A stretch of 64,000 bases of DNA. Origin: Eukaryota sp. TZLM1-RC. Lineage: Eukaryota > Metamonada: BaSk clade. Location: NCBI GenBank assembly GCA_040285825.1, contig JAUPSS010000001.1:2666001-2730000 (forward strand), in the 5' to 3' direction. Numbering within the stretch: the first letter of the stretch is position 1; the number at the start of each line of letters is the position of its first letter. The translations under genes were made by a program, and so were the position numbers. A model generated the notes under the pieces. It saw only the letters and a list, made by a program, of their open reading frames with translations. It searched no databases and was not told the origin of the DNA. Positions 20,190 to 30,231 of this stretch are shown here, piece after piece.

Positions 20190-21170
20190 ACCCATCTAGA
20201 ATTCAATATCCTCCAAACAAGCTTCACTATTACTAAACCTACTCACAGCATTACGTTCATATTCTATACCAATTGCTAAAAGTGCCTTTGAAATCATTGT
20301 TGGAATAGACTTGAAAATGCAAAAAACAATTCTATTTAACCAGAAAGTGGAGTTCATTGTTTGACCAGACCTATTTAGTAACACTATTTTAAAATTTTCA
20401 AAAAAGTGCAACCCTGAAGGTCCAATATTGCCAAAAAAAGACATTGCAAACGGCACAAACTGATATTTCACATGTTCCACTCTACCTAACTGTGCCAAAG
20501 GTTCTTCATATTTTTTATCTTCTTTTTTTCGGCGTTAGATAACGGCGAATCAGCGGAATACACTAAACGAGCAGCAGAATTTTTGCAAACATCAACTGAG
20601 ACAACATCCACAACATTGAGAACACCATCGATCCCTGGAGCTACTAAATCTGCCTTTCTTTTACCAAAGGAATCATCAGTTTGATCTGAAGACAGCTTAC
20701 GTACTAATGGCTCAATAAATGCCTCTATATTGAAACTTTTGCACATGGCATATAATTGATCACGAACTCAGTCATGAACAATTGAGCGATAAGTTATAAA
20801 ATACTTACAGTTAAAAATATGGGAAAGCGTAACAACACTCTTGCAGCGACAAATTAAATCATTTGGTAAAGAACAAGGCCATAGAAAACATCTCATTCTC
20901 GTTGCAGTGGTCCATTGGTGATCATTGAGTAGAAGGCCATAAATGTTGGGAATTTGGGAGATAAGGCAACTTGAGCAACTGTCTTCAAGATCAATCAAAA
21001 AGTTTGCAAAAACGGGATTTTTTTCTTTAGCCATGCTAAGACGTACAATATAATCCACGTTTTCTAAAACTTTTAAGATTTTTTTTCTGCAATTTTGCAA
21101 AAGTCAGTGGTAAGGAGAGCAAGCTTCTTGGAGGAAGTTCCACAATATCAGAGGGGAAACATTTAGAAAA
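20190..21170 (-). mobile_element. LINE C-terminal fragment (second sequence type)
   Basis: Pieces 20768-21100, 20486-20746 and 20196-20498 read in order. They give a pre-knuckle block (LPPRSLLSL...LQNCRKKILKV), a CCHC knuckle (CRCKSVVTLSHIFNC), a restriction-like endonuclease core (KRKADLVAPGIDGVLNVVDVVSVD) and the terminal block FWLNRIVFCIFKSIPTMISK. The RT is missing (5' truncation) and two frame changes disrupt it. Its endonuclease signature R-x-D-L...VVDVV is the clearest in the window. Confidence 0.82.
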
Positions 21171-21249
21171 AATATTGGGTAAACAAATACTTGGAAAAAT
21201 AAAATCGAATAAACATATTTACACTTACAACATTAAAGACCAAGAAACA

Positions 21250-21819
21250 TCAACAACAACTAGTCCTTCTCAATTTTCTGACAGAGGGACGCTCTATTCT
21301 ACAGCTCGCTGGAATCAACTCCATGAGGTACTCATCACGAGAGACATCATAATCGGTGGGATCTAGATGAATAGACGATAGATTTGGACACATCCCAACA
21401 ACAGAACGTAACAGATTAACTTTCATCGATGGAACGACACGAGGTAGTTCGAGGAACGATTGAGTAAATGTAGGCATGTCTATGTTAGATCTGTCAATAC
21501 AGTCTTCCTTCACCAGGTTTGCAAACCTTTTACTGACCATCCTAAATTTAGTAAGGCCCAGAAGATCAGAGCGGCGTATGACATCGGATAGGACCTCGTC
21601 TGACAGTGAGAGGATAATGTCTGGCTGATATCTCAGTGTGACAGGTCTTCCCTTACATTTTACGAATTCTTGCACAGACAAGTAATCGAGGAAATTACCA
21701 CGAAACACGATGATCTTCGGACACTCCACCATGTTACTGAGTAGGGAGCAGAGCTGATCAGGTTCGTGAACTGTTGTAGTTCTACCATCATTGTACGTGA
21801 GTTGTATACTGAAGTTCAT
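21250..21819 (-). CDS. F-box-like protein
   Basis: 189 residues from the ATG at 21819 (the longer frame would need a TTG start). Residues of about 70-110, IILSLSDEVLSDVIRRSDLLGLTKFRMVSKRF, match an F-box: a helix with a leucine-rich start, then LTKFRMVSKRFANLV. F-boxes tether substrates to SCF ubiquitin ligases through Skp1. The C-terminal part has one LRR-like stretch (MCPNLSSIHLD) and ends abruptly 80 bp from a LINE fragment, so it may be a 3'-truncated remnant of a longer F-box/LRR gene. Whether it is still functional is open. Confidence 0.55.
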   Translation of the reverse strand: MNFSIQLTYNDGRTTTVHEPDQLCSLLSNMVECPKIIVFRGNFLDYLSVQEFVKCKGRPVTLRYQPDIILSLSDEVLSDVIRRSDLLGLTKFRMVSKRFANLVKEDCIDRSNIDMPTFTQSFLELPRVVPSMKVNLLRSVVGMCPNLSSIHLDPTDYDVSRDEYLMELIPASCRIERPSVRKLRRTSCC

Positions 21820-22087
21820 ATACGACAAGAATTATTCGTTAGTCAAACAAGTTTCCTTTTTTGTAAAATCTACAAAATGTTGATCATTACTGTGAATTTC
21901 ACTTATCATGCATTCCCCTGTGAAATTCACTCCTGTTTTCAACTTTCTCAATGTCTACTCACAGGTTGTAAGAGACATGTAGCATCATTTGACAAAGACA
22001 ATCATGATCTTCATCAATGGGCTACCTCACTTAAATACACCTACTGCTTTCACAGAACAAAGTCTCGCGACTTGATGTATCAAAGTG

Positions 22088-22121
22088 GATCTACCAAATG
22101 CTACTAGGGCATTTGTAGATC
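22088..22121 (+). other. Strong stem-loop 72 bp past the Fanzor stop codon
   Basis: GATCTACCAAATGC pairs with GCATTTGTAGATC (13 bp with one bulged C) around a 7-nt loop TACTAGG. It lies downstream of the minus-strand Fanzor stop (22193), where transposon ends and guide-RNA scaffolds of TnpB/Fanzor loci are found. A function as fRNA or element end is inference. Confidence 0.5.
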
Positions 22122-22192
22122 GGTCTCAAAAGTTTTTGTTTCTGTATGCTCAGGTTCCCCATTCATCTTCTCAACAGAGCATCTGGGCAAAT

Positions 22193-24118
22193 CTATCTTT
22201 CAGGCCACAATTCCGCTTTCTTCTTAATTTGAATATTTTTTGCAGCGGAAATATCTCTGTCATATACTATTTGACACTCAGTACAAATACGCATCTGCCA
22301 TGAGCCTGCTTGAATATTCTCGGCCATGCAACAACTTGACATTTTGCTTGTATTAAATTCACTGGTTGACAAGTGCTTCACGTCCTTTTGATAACACAAC
22401 CATTTTCTGAAAGCCCTTGCTGATCCATATCGATTGACTTTTCGGCAATGAGAAGGGAAATTAGCAGAACCCACAGCAAGATAGAGTTTTTCAGGATGTC
22501 CAGCCAGCCTTTGAAATTTGTTGAGACTCTCTCTGAACCGTCTCTCTTTTCGTCTGCGGTTATCAAATTTAATTATTTTCCATTTCTGGCGATTACTTTC
22601 CAAATACACTTTCCTCCTGACCAAATTCCAATGGTTCAAATATTGGTTGAAATTTTGAACGGAATATTGGTTGGGAGAGTGTTTACTGGCTGAAGGTTTT
22701 GTCATGTATCTTCTGCCAGTTGGACAAGGGATAACTCCACATTGATTGTCATTTAAGAAGTAACCACATAATCTTGATTGGCCAAGATCAACGCCGATAA
22801 GGGGCCTTTCAGGTAAAATTTCGACTGGATGTCTACGTCTTCGACGGGGCATTTTTTTAGTACCCTTCAACTGTGTTTCTCTGGTTTTGTTGGCATTAGG
22901 GTCACTTTTCATTTCATTTTTTGATCTTCTTTTCTTTTTCGGTGGTTCATCCAGCTCATCTGTGTTTTCTGAGTCATTATTTTTACCTTCAAAGGTCAAA
23001 AGCAGTTCATTACCATTAGTTTTCAATAAAATTTTGTTAAATCTATTTTTCAAACTTTTTCTGTTGATATTGAATTTTTGGTAAGGACATTGTTTGATTA
23101 TTCGTTTCAGACATGTATTTTTGATAAACTTTGTTTTGGAAGATGATCCTTCAATAATTGGAAATTTTTTCACAGAGTGGAAAATTTGTGAAGGTACCTC
23201 AATAAATTTAGAACCTTTATGAGAAGCTAAAGGTATTATTCTAAATTTCTTCCAGCAATGCATATGAGAAAAGAAAGTGAGTAAGTATTGTGAAATTTTA
23301 AGATTGAAGAGAAAAAGCTCACTAATTTCCTTTGATGAAATGGTGATTTTATCGTGTGAGGACAGTAGGGAGGCAGTGGTAGGAAATCTTTGAAGGAGAT
23401 TCAAGATAAACTTACATGCATTAAATAAAAAGAATCTTTCTCTTGAATTATTCAAATTGAAATTGATGAGGTATTCAAGAACAGAATCAACTACTACTTC
23501 CTCGGGTTGGGCTAGTGGTTCATCTGGCAAAAGTGAAAGAATATTATTTGCAAAGACATTTGTTTTATCCAGGGCTCTACAATGAGCACGAAGAAAGTTT
23601 TTTGTCCAGGATTGACAAATTTTAGGTAAACTTGTCTTCACGTTAGACGCCAATTGACGAGCCCGACAAGCAAGGTAAGGAGAAAGCCCTTTTCTATTGA
23701 TAAAATTACAATTCTGAGATTGCAGCCAAGCATTGAGAAAAAGATTTAATGAATTTCTGTAAGGCACTAAAGAATTTTCCCACACAGAAACAAGAGACCT
23801 GTCTTGTGGGCATTCAGGAAGAAATCCATTGTAAAAGATATGGAGTAATTGGCGTTGGCCTTTAGATGTGGAAGGCTTAGGAAAAGAACCAGTGGTGGTG
23901 ACGGTCATAAACAGATACCATACATCCTGTTCCACTAAAGCTCTAGATGCCAACGGAAAATTTAGAAGAAAAGATTGAAGTAATAAAGAAGCTTCATGAC
24001 AAATCTCGGTGACAACAGGAAGGTCAGTCCGAATTTGTTGCACCGCTGCAGGGGTCAGCAGCGAGTTAAGTGCACAAAACCGAGTGAATACACGTGACAC
24101 AGAGTGGGTGTCTGTCAT
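22193..24118 (-). CDS. Fanzor RNA-guided nuclease (TnpB relative), uninterrupted
   Basis: A 641-residue open frame from the ATG at 24118. The N-terminal ~380 residues are helical and basic without a known fold signature. A monopartite nuclear-localisation signal PPKKKRRSK lies near 390. The RuvC nuclease follows: RuvC-I LIGVDLGQS with Asp444, a VGSANFPS strand, SEFNTSKMSSCC with Glu587, then a zinc ribbon (CC...CTEC), and RuvC-III VYDRDISAAKNI with Asp622. Fanzors are eukaryotic TnpB homologues that cut DNA guided by an RNA from the end of their own element. All three acidic residues are present, so activity is plausible. A broken relative lies 2 kb away. It probably marks a mobile element, but its ends were not found. 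No transposase lies beside it. Confidence 0.85.
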   Translation of the reverse strand: MTDTHSVSRVFTRFCALNSLLTPAAVQQIRTDLPVVTEICHEASLLLQSFLLNFPLASRALVEQDVWYLFMTVTTTGSFPKPSTSKGQRQLLHIFYNGFLPECPQDRSLVSVWENSLVPYRNSLNLFLNAWLQSQNCNFINRKGLSPYLACRARQLASNVKTSLPKICQSWTKNFLRAHCRALDKTNVFANNILSLLPDEPLAQPEEVVVDSVLEYLINFNLNNSRERFFLFNACKFILNLLQRFPTTASLLSSHDKITISSKEISELFLFNLKISQYLLTFFSHMHCWKKFRIIPLASHKGSKFIEVPSQIFHSVKKFPIIEGSSSKTKFIKNTCLKRIIKQCPYQKFNINRKSLKNRFNKILLKTNGNELLLTFEGKNNDSENTDELDEPPKKKRRSKNEMKSDPNANKTRETQLKGTKKMPRRRRRHPVEILPERPLIGVDLGQSRLCGYFLNDNQCGVIPCPTGRRYMTKPSASKHSPNQYSVQNFNQYLNHWNLVRRKVYLESNRQKWKIIKFDNRRRKERRFRESLNKFQRLAGHPEKLYLAVGSANFPSHCRKVNRYGSARAFRKWLCYQKDVKHLSTSEFNTSKMSSCCMAENIQAGSWQMRICTECQIVYDRDISAAKNIQIKKKAELWPER

Positions 24119-24325
24119 GTAGTGAGAATAAAGAGCTCATCTATCAAATTTTACACTTGTCACCCAATTTTCGACTTCTGGTTGCCTGTTCTGGGAGGTT
24201 TTTAACCCTCAACTTGGTTTTGGGAGGTTTTCACTATTCCCACACTTTCCCCTCACTTCATAAACTAGGTTCATAAACTAGGTATCCTTTGTAAAAGTTT
24301 CTGGAATTTCAACTCTATGTAACTC
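24119..24325 (+). other. Fanzor 5' flank with short direct repeats
   Basis: Contains two TGGGAGGTTTT-like motifs (near 24198 and 24221) and a perfect 13-bp tandem repeat TTCATAAACTAGG x2 at about 24258-24283. The repeats may mark an element boundary or footprint. No gene is seen. Confidence 0.45.
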
Positions 24326-24748
24326 ATGAAAGACGCTCTCAGCATCATCAACAGATTAGTCCACGATACTTCTTTGTCTAAAGAACGTTTCTTTGTTGGT
24401 TTTGAGGATAGATTTGGCGGTGTATTCTTCCTCCCTCTTCACGATTTTCTTGCCTTATCTGTACCATCTCACGGAATTCGCTACATATATTAAGGAAACT
24501 CAATTCTCTGGTCTCGCACAAAACGAATCAACCTTATTGGCTCTGTTGCACCTTCTGTTTCTTTATTCTCATCTCCAACACCTGGTGTTCTCTCCCGATA
24601 TTTTCCTCCTCATGCTACTGGTAGAAAGAATTTCCAGTTACCCTTCTTCTCTAACATTGTTTCTTGTAGTGTAGGTGTTCATCATACATTGGCACTCACT
24701 GCTTGTGGTAATTGCTATGGATTTGGTCTGAACAAATCTACCAATTAG
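24326..24748 (+). pseudogene. Broken MJ1316-domain plus RCC1 gene
   Basis: From ATG 24326 the frame encodes INRLVHDTSLSKERFFVGFEDRFGG...PSHGIRYIY, the MJ1316/DUF504 RNA cyclic-phosphate-end recognition fold (RL...GyEDRFgG...HrIryi). A TAA at 24491-24493 stops it. The same frame continues with GNSILWSRTK, the expected end of that domain (ilWdR). It then reads a spacer and an RCC1 blade, GVHHTLALTACGNCYGFGLN, up to TAG at 24748. It therefore looks like an MJ1316-RCC1 fusion with one nonsense codon and a lost 3' end. If read only to the stop, it is a 55-residue protein. Confidence 0.65.
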
Positions 24749-25179
24749 GCAACAACTCAATCAATTTATCTATCCTAAATGAACCCTGGAGAAAACCAAA
24801 AGTCGAAATGCTATACGACACGTGTGGATAAGGTTTGTCAAGTGGCATAAAGGTAGTTAGTGTTCATCATCTACTGAGATTTCATGTTATTATTGATTAG
24901 CTACTTGCTTCAATTGTGATGTATCCATGACAATTCCACAGAAATGATACTATCAATAATGATTGAAGTTTGTTAACAATAATTGAGTTCTGCGAAACAG
25001 TGAAAAGATTTCTGTATGTATGTCATCATGAAGCTTCAGTTGTTTTGATGAACACACAACCATCCTTTTATGAACAGCAATTATAAATCCTCTATTAATG
25101 AGAAAAACATTAAAACAGCCAACAAAAGATTCACATATTTACACTGTTGTGACAGCATGTCAATGCTAAAACATTAAAA
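24749..25179 (+). other. Intergenic region, no gene seen
   Basis: 431 bp of AT-rich sequence between two gene fragments. No ORF or repeat is recognised. It may hold decayed RCC1-gene sequence. Confidence 0.4.
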
Positions 25180-25793
25180 TCAAATAATTAAGCCATATTT
25201 ATTTCTATGCAATACAAATCCAACTATCCTTGTTGTTGAGCTTTCATTGACAAGCTTCTTCCTAAAGTTAACAGAATGATCATAAGGTAACAAACCAGCA
25301 GCTATAATTTCATCACACAACAATAATTGAGAAGAAATAACAGCAGATGAACGAATCATATTTCTTAAAACACAATAGTTGTCCCAAATTCCAAGTTCCT
25401 TTGAATCACAGGGTTCTCCAGAAAAGACATCTAAACCAACAATGCCACCCTCTTCGGCTTCTTCTTGCAAGTTGATAATAGTCTCTTCAGCATCAAGACC
25501 AGAGTTTTGAGCAAGTGTTTTGGGGATAATGAGTAGAGATTCAGCAAAAACTTCTACTCCTCTCTTTACTCTACCTTTAAGGGTTTTCTTAAAGTCATGT
25601 AACATGGCATTAGCAGCGATATGGAAAGAACCAGCTCCAGGGATTAAACAACCATCATCCAATGCATTCTTGACAGCTCGTAGACCATCTCTGAGTGCTT
25701 CCTTAGTTTGAGCAATGGTGTGTATGTTGGGACCTTTAATAAGTACAGTACAAGAGTCGGGGTTTGGTACATCCTCAATAAAAGTGACAGTGG
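25180..25793 (-). pseudogene. CCT6: 5'-truncated CCT6 (TCP-1 zeta) chaperonin fragment
   Basis: The minus strand encodes VTFIEDVPNPDSCTVLIKGP, then ALRDGLRAVKNALDDGCLIPGAG, then GVEVFAESLLIIPKTLAQNSG, VGLDVFSGEPCD, GIWDNYCV and LLCDEIIAAG. This is the C-terminal ~190 residues of a CCT subunit, and the DNYCV and LLIIPKTLAQNSG text fits CCT6. An intact subunit is about 530 residues, and everything upstream of VTFIED is missing: the frame hits a stop at about 25793 and the sequence becomes unrelated. Residues after AAGLLPYD look like read-through. A functional copy must exist elsewhere, because CCT is essential. Confidence 0.85.
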
Positions 25794-25840
25794 ATCAACA
25801 CCCTTTTGGTTAATGACAAATTGGTCAGAAACACAAAAAA

Positions 25841-25870
25841 GGGATTAGGGAGGGATTAGGGAGGGAAGGG
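25841..25870 (+). repeat. Telomere-like G-rich run at the CCT6 break
   Basis: Reads GGGATTAGGGAGGGATTAGG followed by GAGGGAAGGG. It has two TTAGGG hexamers in an imperfect array, 48 bp from the point where CCT6 homology ends. Confidence 0.7.
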
Positions 25871-26260
25871 AAAAAAAGGGATTTGTATTCAACCTAAAAT
25901 TCAACCACAGTAATATAGTTCATTTATCTGTTCAGACCCTTGATTTCTACAGTCCTGACTTGTGGAGTATTTTTGAAATCCATACAAGACCTCACAACAA
26001 AAGACTGAGAGTTTGTTAATGTATGGTTCTGTAAAACTATGCGCGATTTGAAATTTTGAACTCATCACCGAGCCACTCGAGGACTGGAATGGATTGAAGT
26101 TCAGAAGTCAAATACATTTGAAGTATCGATGAGCAACAAAAAATAAGAAAATACAAAATTGATTACTTCCAAGTTATGCTTTTTTTTTCTTCCTCTACAT
26201 ATAACCGTTTAACTTAAAACCTGGCTGAACCGAGATCATTGCTTCTATTCTTTCTTGTTG
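25871..26260 (+). other. Region upstream of LINE copy C, no gene seen
   Basis: About 390 bp between the G-rich run and the LINE reading frame. It is AT-rich with a pyrimidine stretch near 26180. It may contain the LINE 5' untranslated region, but the 5' end of the element cannot be placed. Confidence 0.4.
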
Positions 26261-29200
26261 ATGTCTGAATCAGTTTCTGATTCTAATGGAGTCAAAAGAA
26301 AGAACGATAGTCAACAAGATGCTCAAGACGTCCTTTCCACCTCTCCTCCTCAACCTCTTCTCTCTTCATTTTTGGACAAAAAAAATTCTGATCAAGAATT
26401 TTTAGACAATCACGATGAAAAAAAAGTTTGTTCAAAAACAAAGCCACGCTCCTACAGATGCTCAAAGTGTCGACAACAGGGACATAATGCTCGAACATGC
26501 CCCAATGTTGGAAAAAATGATGCGGCAAATTCTGAAACACAATGTAAAAGAAAATTTATTAGAAGGAAAGAGTCTAAGGTAGAACCCATAAATAATGCTC
26601 CACAAGTTGTTGCAAAACCAGTTAGCAATCGATTGAAGCACAAAACTTGCAACACTTGTGGTATTTCTTTTAGAAAAAATGCAAAAGGAAAAACTTCTGA
26701 TCGCTGCTTGAAATGCCGCATGGTTGATAACTACCATCCTCCTATAAGAATACCTCAAGAAATTCATCCGACCAAATGCAATGAATTTGCTTTCGTTTTT
26801 CAAAGGTTTTTGGATCAATTATGTAAAGGAAAGTATGCTATCAATATTATTTGGGAATTTTTTGGTTCTTTTTGTCCTCCTTTTGAACAAAATTTCGTTA
26901 ATATTTCCGAAGATTTAACCAATATAGCACCGAGAAATCAGTCATCCGAGAAATTAAGTAAAATTTTTGAAGACAAATGCTTTGACAACAAATGGTCCAA
27001 GGCTTTGTCAGCTTTAAGTCCCGGAGTCAAAGCACCGAACAATGAAGATACAGTAGATAAACTGAAAATACTTCATCCTTATGAAGACCCTGTTATGGAT
27101 CAAAATTTTTACGGCACATACTGGGAAAATTATCCATTGATGCCATCAGAAGTTTTTCGGTTATCAAAAAGAGACCTCGTGGTAAGTCTGCCGGACTTTC
27201 TGGTATTACTATTGATCATGTAAAAGCCGCGATTATTTCTTCAGAAGATTGCCTTGGTTTATTGACCAAATTTTTCAACCAAATATTATCTGGTCAACGC
27301 AAGTACCCAGAAGAATTAAGAAGTTCTCGTTTGACTGCACTTGTCAAAAATTCAAAAATGGATGTTCGTCCTATTGCAGTCTCTGAGAGCTTACATAATA
27401 TTTTTTCTGCGTGTTGCTTAAGCAGGTTCAATGAAAAAGCTAAAAAGATTTTATTACCCTTTCAATATGGTATAAATACGACAGATGGAGTCTCTTCAGC
27501 GATTTTTGCTACTGATGTCTTATTTCGTCAAAATGAATCCAATGTTTGCATGTCATTGGATTTTAGTAATGCTTTCAATTCGCTAAGTCGTCGCAGTATC
27601 CATGGTGCTCTATTGCAATATATGCCAGAATTAATACCATATTTTCAATCAACATATTGCACATATTCTAATTTACATTTTGGTAACAACATTTTGATTT
27701 CATCAAGTGGCGTAAAGCAAGGAGATCCGTTAGGACCTCTTTTGTTTTGTTTGGCCATTCATCCTATTCTACTGCAAATTCAAGAGATGTTTCCTTCACT
27801 AAAAATGATTGCATATATGGATGATGTTGTGCTTATTGGTGAATTAAATATTGTGAAAAAAGCAACTGTATGTTTTAAAGAATTATTTACCAAAATTGGT
27901 CTCCGACTTAATTTACTTAAATGTGTTTTGTTATCGAATTCTCCAGTTTCCACAATAATTGATGATATTGAAATTCAAGCCAAATTATATTCAATTGATG
28001 CTATTCGTCATTTGGGTTCGTTTTTAGGAAATAATGATGAAATTACCAAAAATTGTTTGAAAAGTTGAACTCAATTTCTGACAAAATTGACCGAATGATG
28101 AATTTAGATATAAAAAAACACATCAAATTTACCATTATAAGACTGTGTTTTAGTTCCAATTTTAATCATATATTTCGATCTACAAATCCTCTCGTCACTA
28201 GACCTTTGGCTCAAAAGTTTAATGAGTTACGTGCAAAAGTTCTGTCTCAATTACTGGGATGTAAAATGTTTCAAATTCTAGATCATGCTTACCTTAGTCC
28301 ACAATATGGTGGTTTAGGGTGGACGAAGGCTTCTATTCTTACCTCGTGTGCTTTTTGTTGGTGGATGCAGAAATGCAATCTTTGAGTTCTCCGAAAGATT
28401 TGCAGATTGGGAAGATTTATTGATGACAACGCAAAGTTCCACTGTTTTTGCATTAAATGAAGAAATTTCAAGAATTGATGTAGAAAAATGGGGTCGATGT
28501 TTTCCCCAATCATTCAATGGCAATATTCCAGAAAAAAATGTTTTAAATTTGAAGTACACTCTTCGAACATTACAGAAAAGATTGACTGGAATGTATGAAA
28601 AGATCTTTATAATAATATTTGCAGCTCGGCTGTTTTAAATCAAGATCTTCACTCATTGTTATTGGAAAAGGGTGTTTGTGAAAACAAGGTGTCAGATTCT
28701 TCACTTTTTGTAACCATTGTACCACGAAGATTTGGATTGTGTGCTACTAATGAAGCATTTGTAACAAAAATGAGATTATATTTGAACATCCCCATTAACC
28801 AATTATTATCAAAAGAAAAATGTATTTGTTCGAATTCACCTCAACTCACTTTGCGCCATGCTCTAAATTGCTCTAAATTGATAACTTATCGTTCTTCATT
28901 ACATGATGCTGTTAGAGACACTGTTTTCAATATGGCACAAACTGCAAGGATATCGTGTATCAAAGAGCCCCTGCTGAAAGAAACACTTTCTCTGAATAAT
29001 TTTGGTTCTGATGATAGAGGTGATGTATACTGTGATTGGATTGATAATTCTGAAGCTATTGTTGACTTTGTCTCATGTAATGTTGCAAATGATACTTTGG
29101 TTCACAGAAGAAAACTTAATCCTGTGGCTGCTCTGGATTTTAAAGCAAAAGAAAAACATAGAAAATATGATAAAGAAATTGAAGATGCAAATATCGATAG

Positions 29201-29515
29201 AAATACACAGCTGGTTTTTATTGCTTTTCCATTTTCGATAAATGGAAGATTATCAGTTGAAGCAGAAACTTTTTTGGATGACTTCCAAAAAATGGTGAAA
29301 GAAAAAACAATGAAAAGATTTGATATTTTTTTATGGCGTTCACGGATTCAATTTGCCATTGTTAATAGATTACCGCGGTTTTTCAATCGAATTAGAGAAG
29401 CTTTAGCTAGACAGCAAGCAAATCAAGATTTTGTAGAGGAAATCTTGGTTTAATGATAGTCGTCCCATTAGTTATGATTTAATTTAATCAAGTGTGCAAA
29501 TTCAATAAATTATAT
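26261..29515 (+). mobile_element. LINE copy C, near full length, restriction-like-endonuclease type
   Basis: The most complete copy, about 1,060 codons in one original ORF starting at ATG 26261. In order: a Ser/Gln-rich head; a CCHC knuckle CRQQGHNARTC; a second Cys cluster (CNTCGISF...CLKCRM); RT with motif A SLDFSNAFNSLSR, GVKQGDPLGP and YMDD; a C-terminal CCHC (CICSNSPQLTLRHALNC); the endonuclease core RGDVYCDWIDN...VDFVSCN; and the end block LWRSRIQFAIVNRLPR. The 3' tail ends CAATAAAT at about 29515 without a poly(A) run. The architecture is that of R2/R4/CRE-type elements. Four one-base indels (near 27160, 28052, 28350, 28598), all in A/T runs, break the frame. Confidence 0.9.
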
Positions 29516-30231
29516 TTAAGTTATGCTATGTTGAGACATAAAACATTGACAAGTTATCAAATGTACGTTGCTCGAATCGTTGAAGCTGTCACATTAAATT
29601 AACAAGTGTGATTGCCAGAAATTAGGTAATTTTGTTTACTGTGTATCTTGTAACTGGATAAAAAATCTCTTTCTGTTCTGCTAAACAGATATGAACCCAC
29701 AAACATTTCGATTGGTATTACTACAATTACAATCACTAAAACTCAATCCCATTAACATTGTTCCATGTTGACAAAATTGTGAAACAATGACAAGTTTCTT
29801 TAAACAATTTATGACCAATCAATTTCAAAGTTATGTAGTTGAAAGTTTCAGCTTCTTCCAGTTAATCACGCACAGTTGAGTCCAAGTACAATCTTTGTTG
29901 ATTTTGTCTCCTGCATTATTGTAAACGATAGTTTTAGAGAAGTAAATTAAGACTACTAGATAGATTTTGACATTGTCCCGCCTAACACTTCTTTTTGCTC
30001 ACAATGTCAACACGCCCGCAAATAAACGCACTATACAAGTATCTAGTGTAACTTGTTTCAATCAATATTGTTGAGTTGAGGTAAGCATTTAAGGCCATAT
30101 AGTAATTGCTATCATTAATTGGTCCCAGAATTGATGATCCAATTAATTGGCAAGTCAATTTTTCTAAGTCCTGTCCATTTCTCATTCAATTTTGGAAGAA
30201 TTATAATTGTAAAATTCATTTTTTGAAACTG
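29516..30231 (+). other. Intergenic region with a tiny LINE relic
   Basis: About 700 bp between LINE copy C and PRP19. At 29898-29950 the plus strand reads VDFVSCIIVNDSFREVN, clearly derived from the LINE endonuclease core VDFVSCNVANDTLV. The rest shows no gene or repeat that I can identify. Confidence 0.5.

Noticed and set aside
21964-22107. Short text ASFDKDNHDLHQWATSL that recalls the FDKDD...A.NLRA motif of ubiquitin-activating enzymes
   Set aside because: Only about ten residues agree, with no flanking homology. Too weak to call a fragment.
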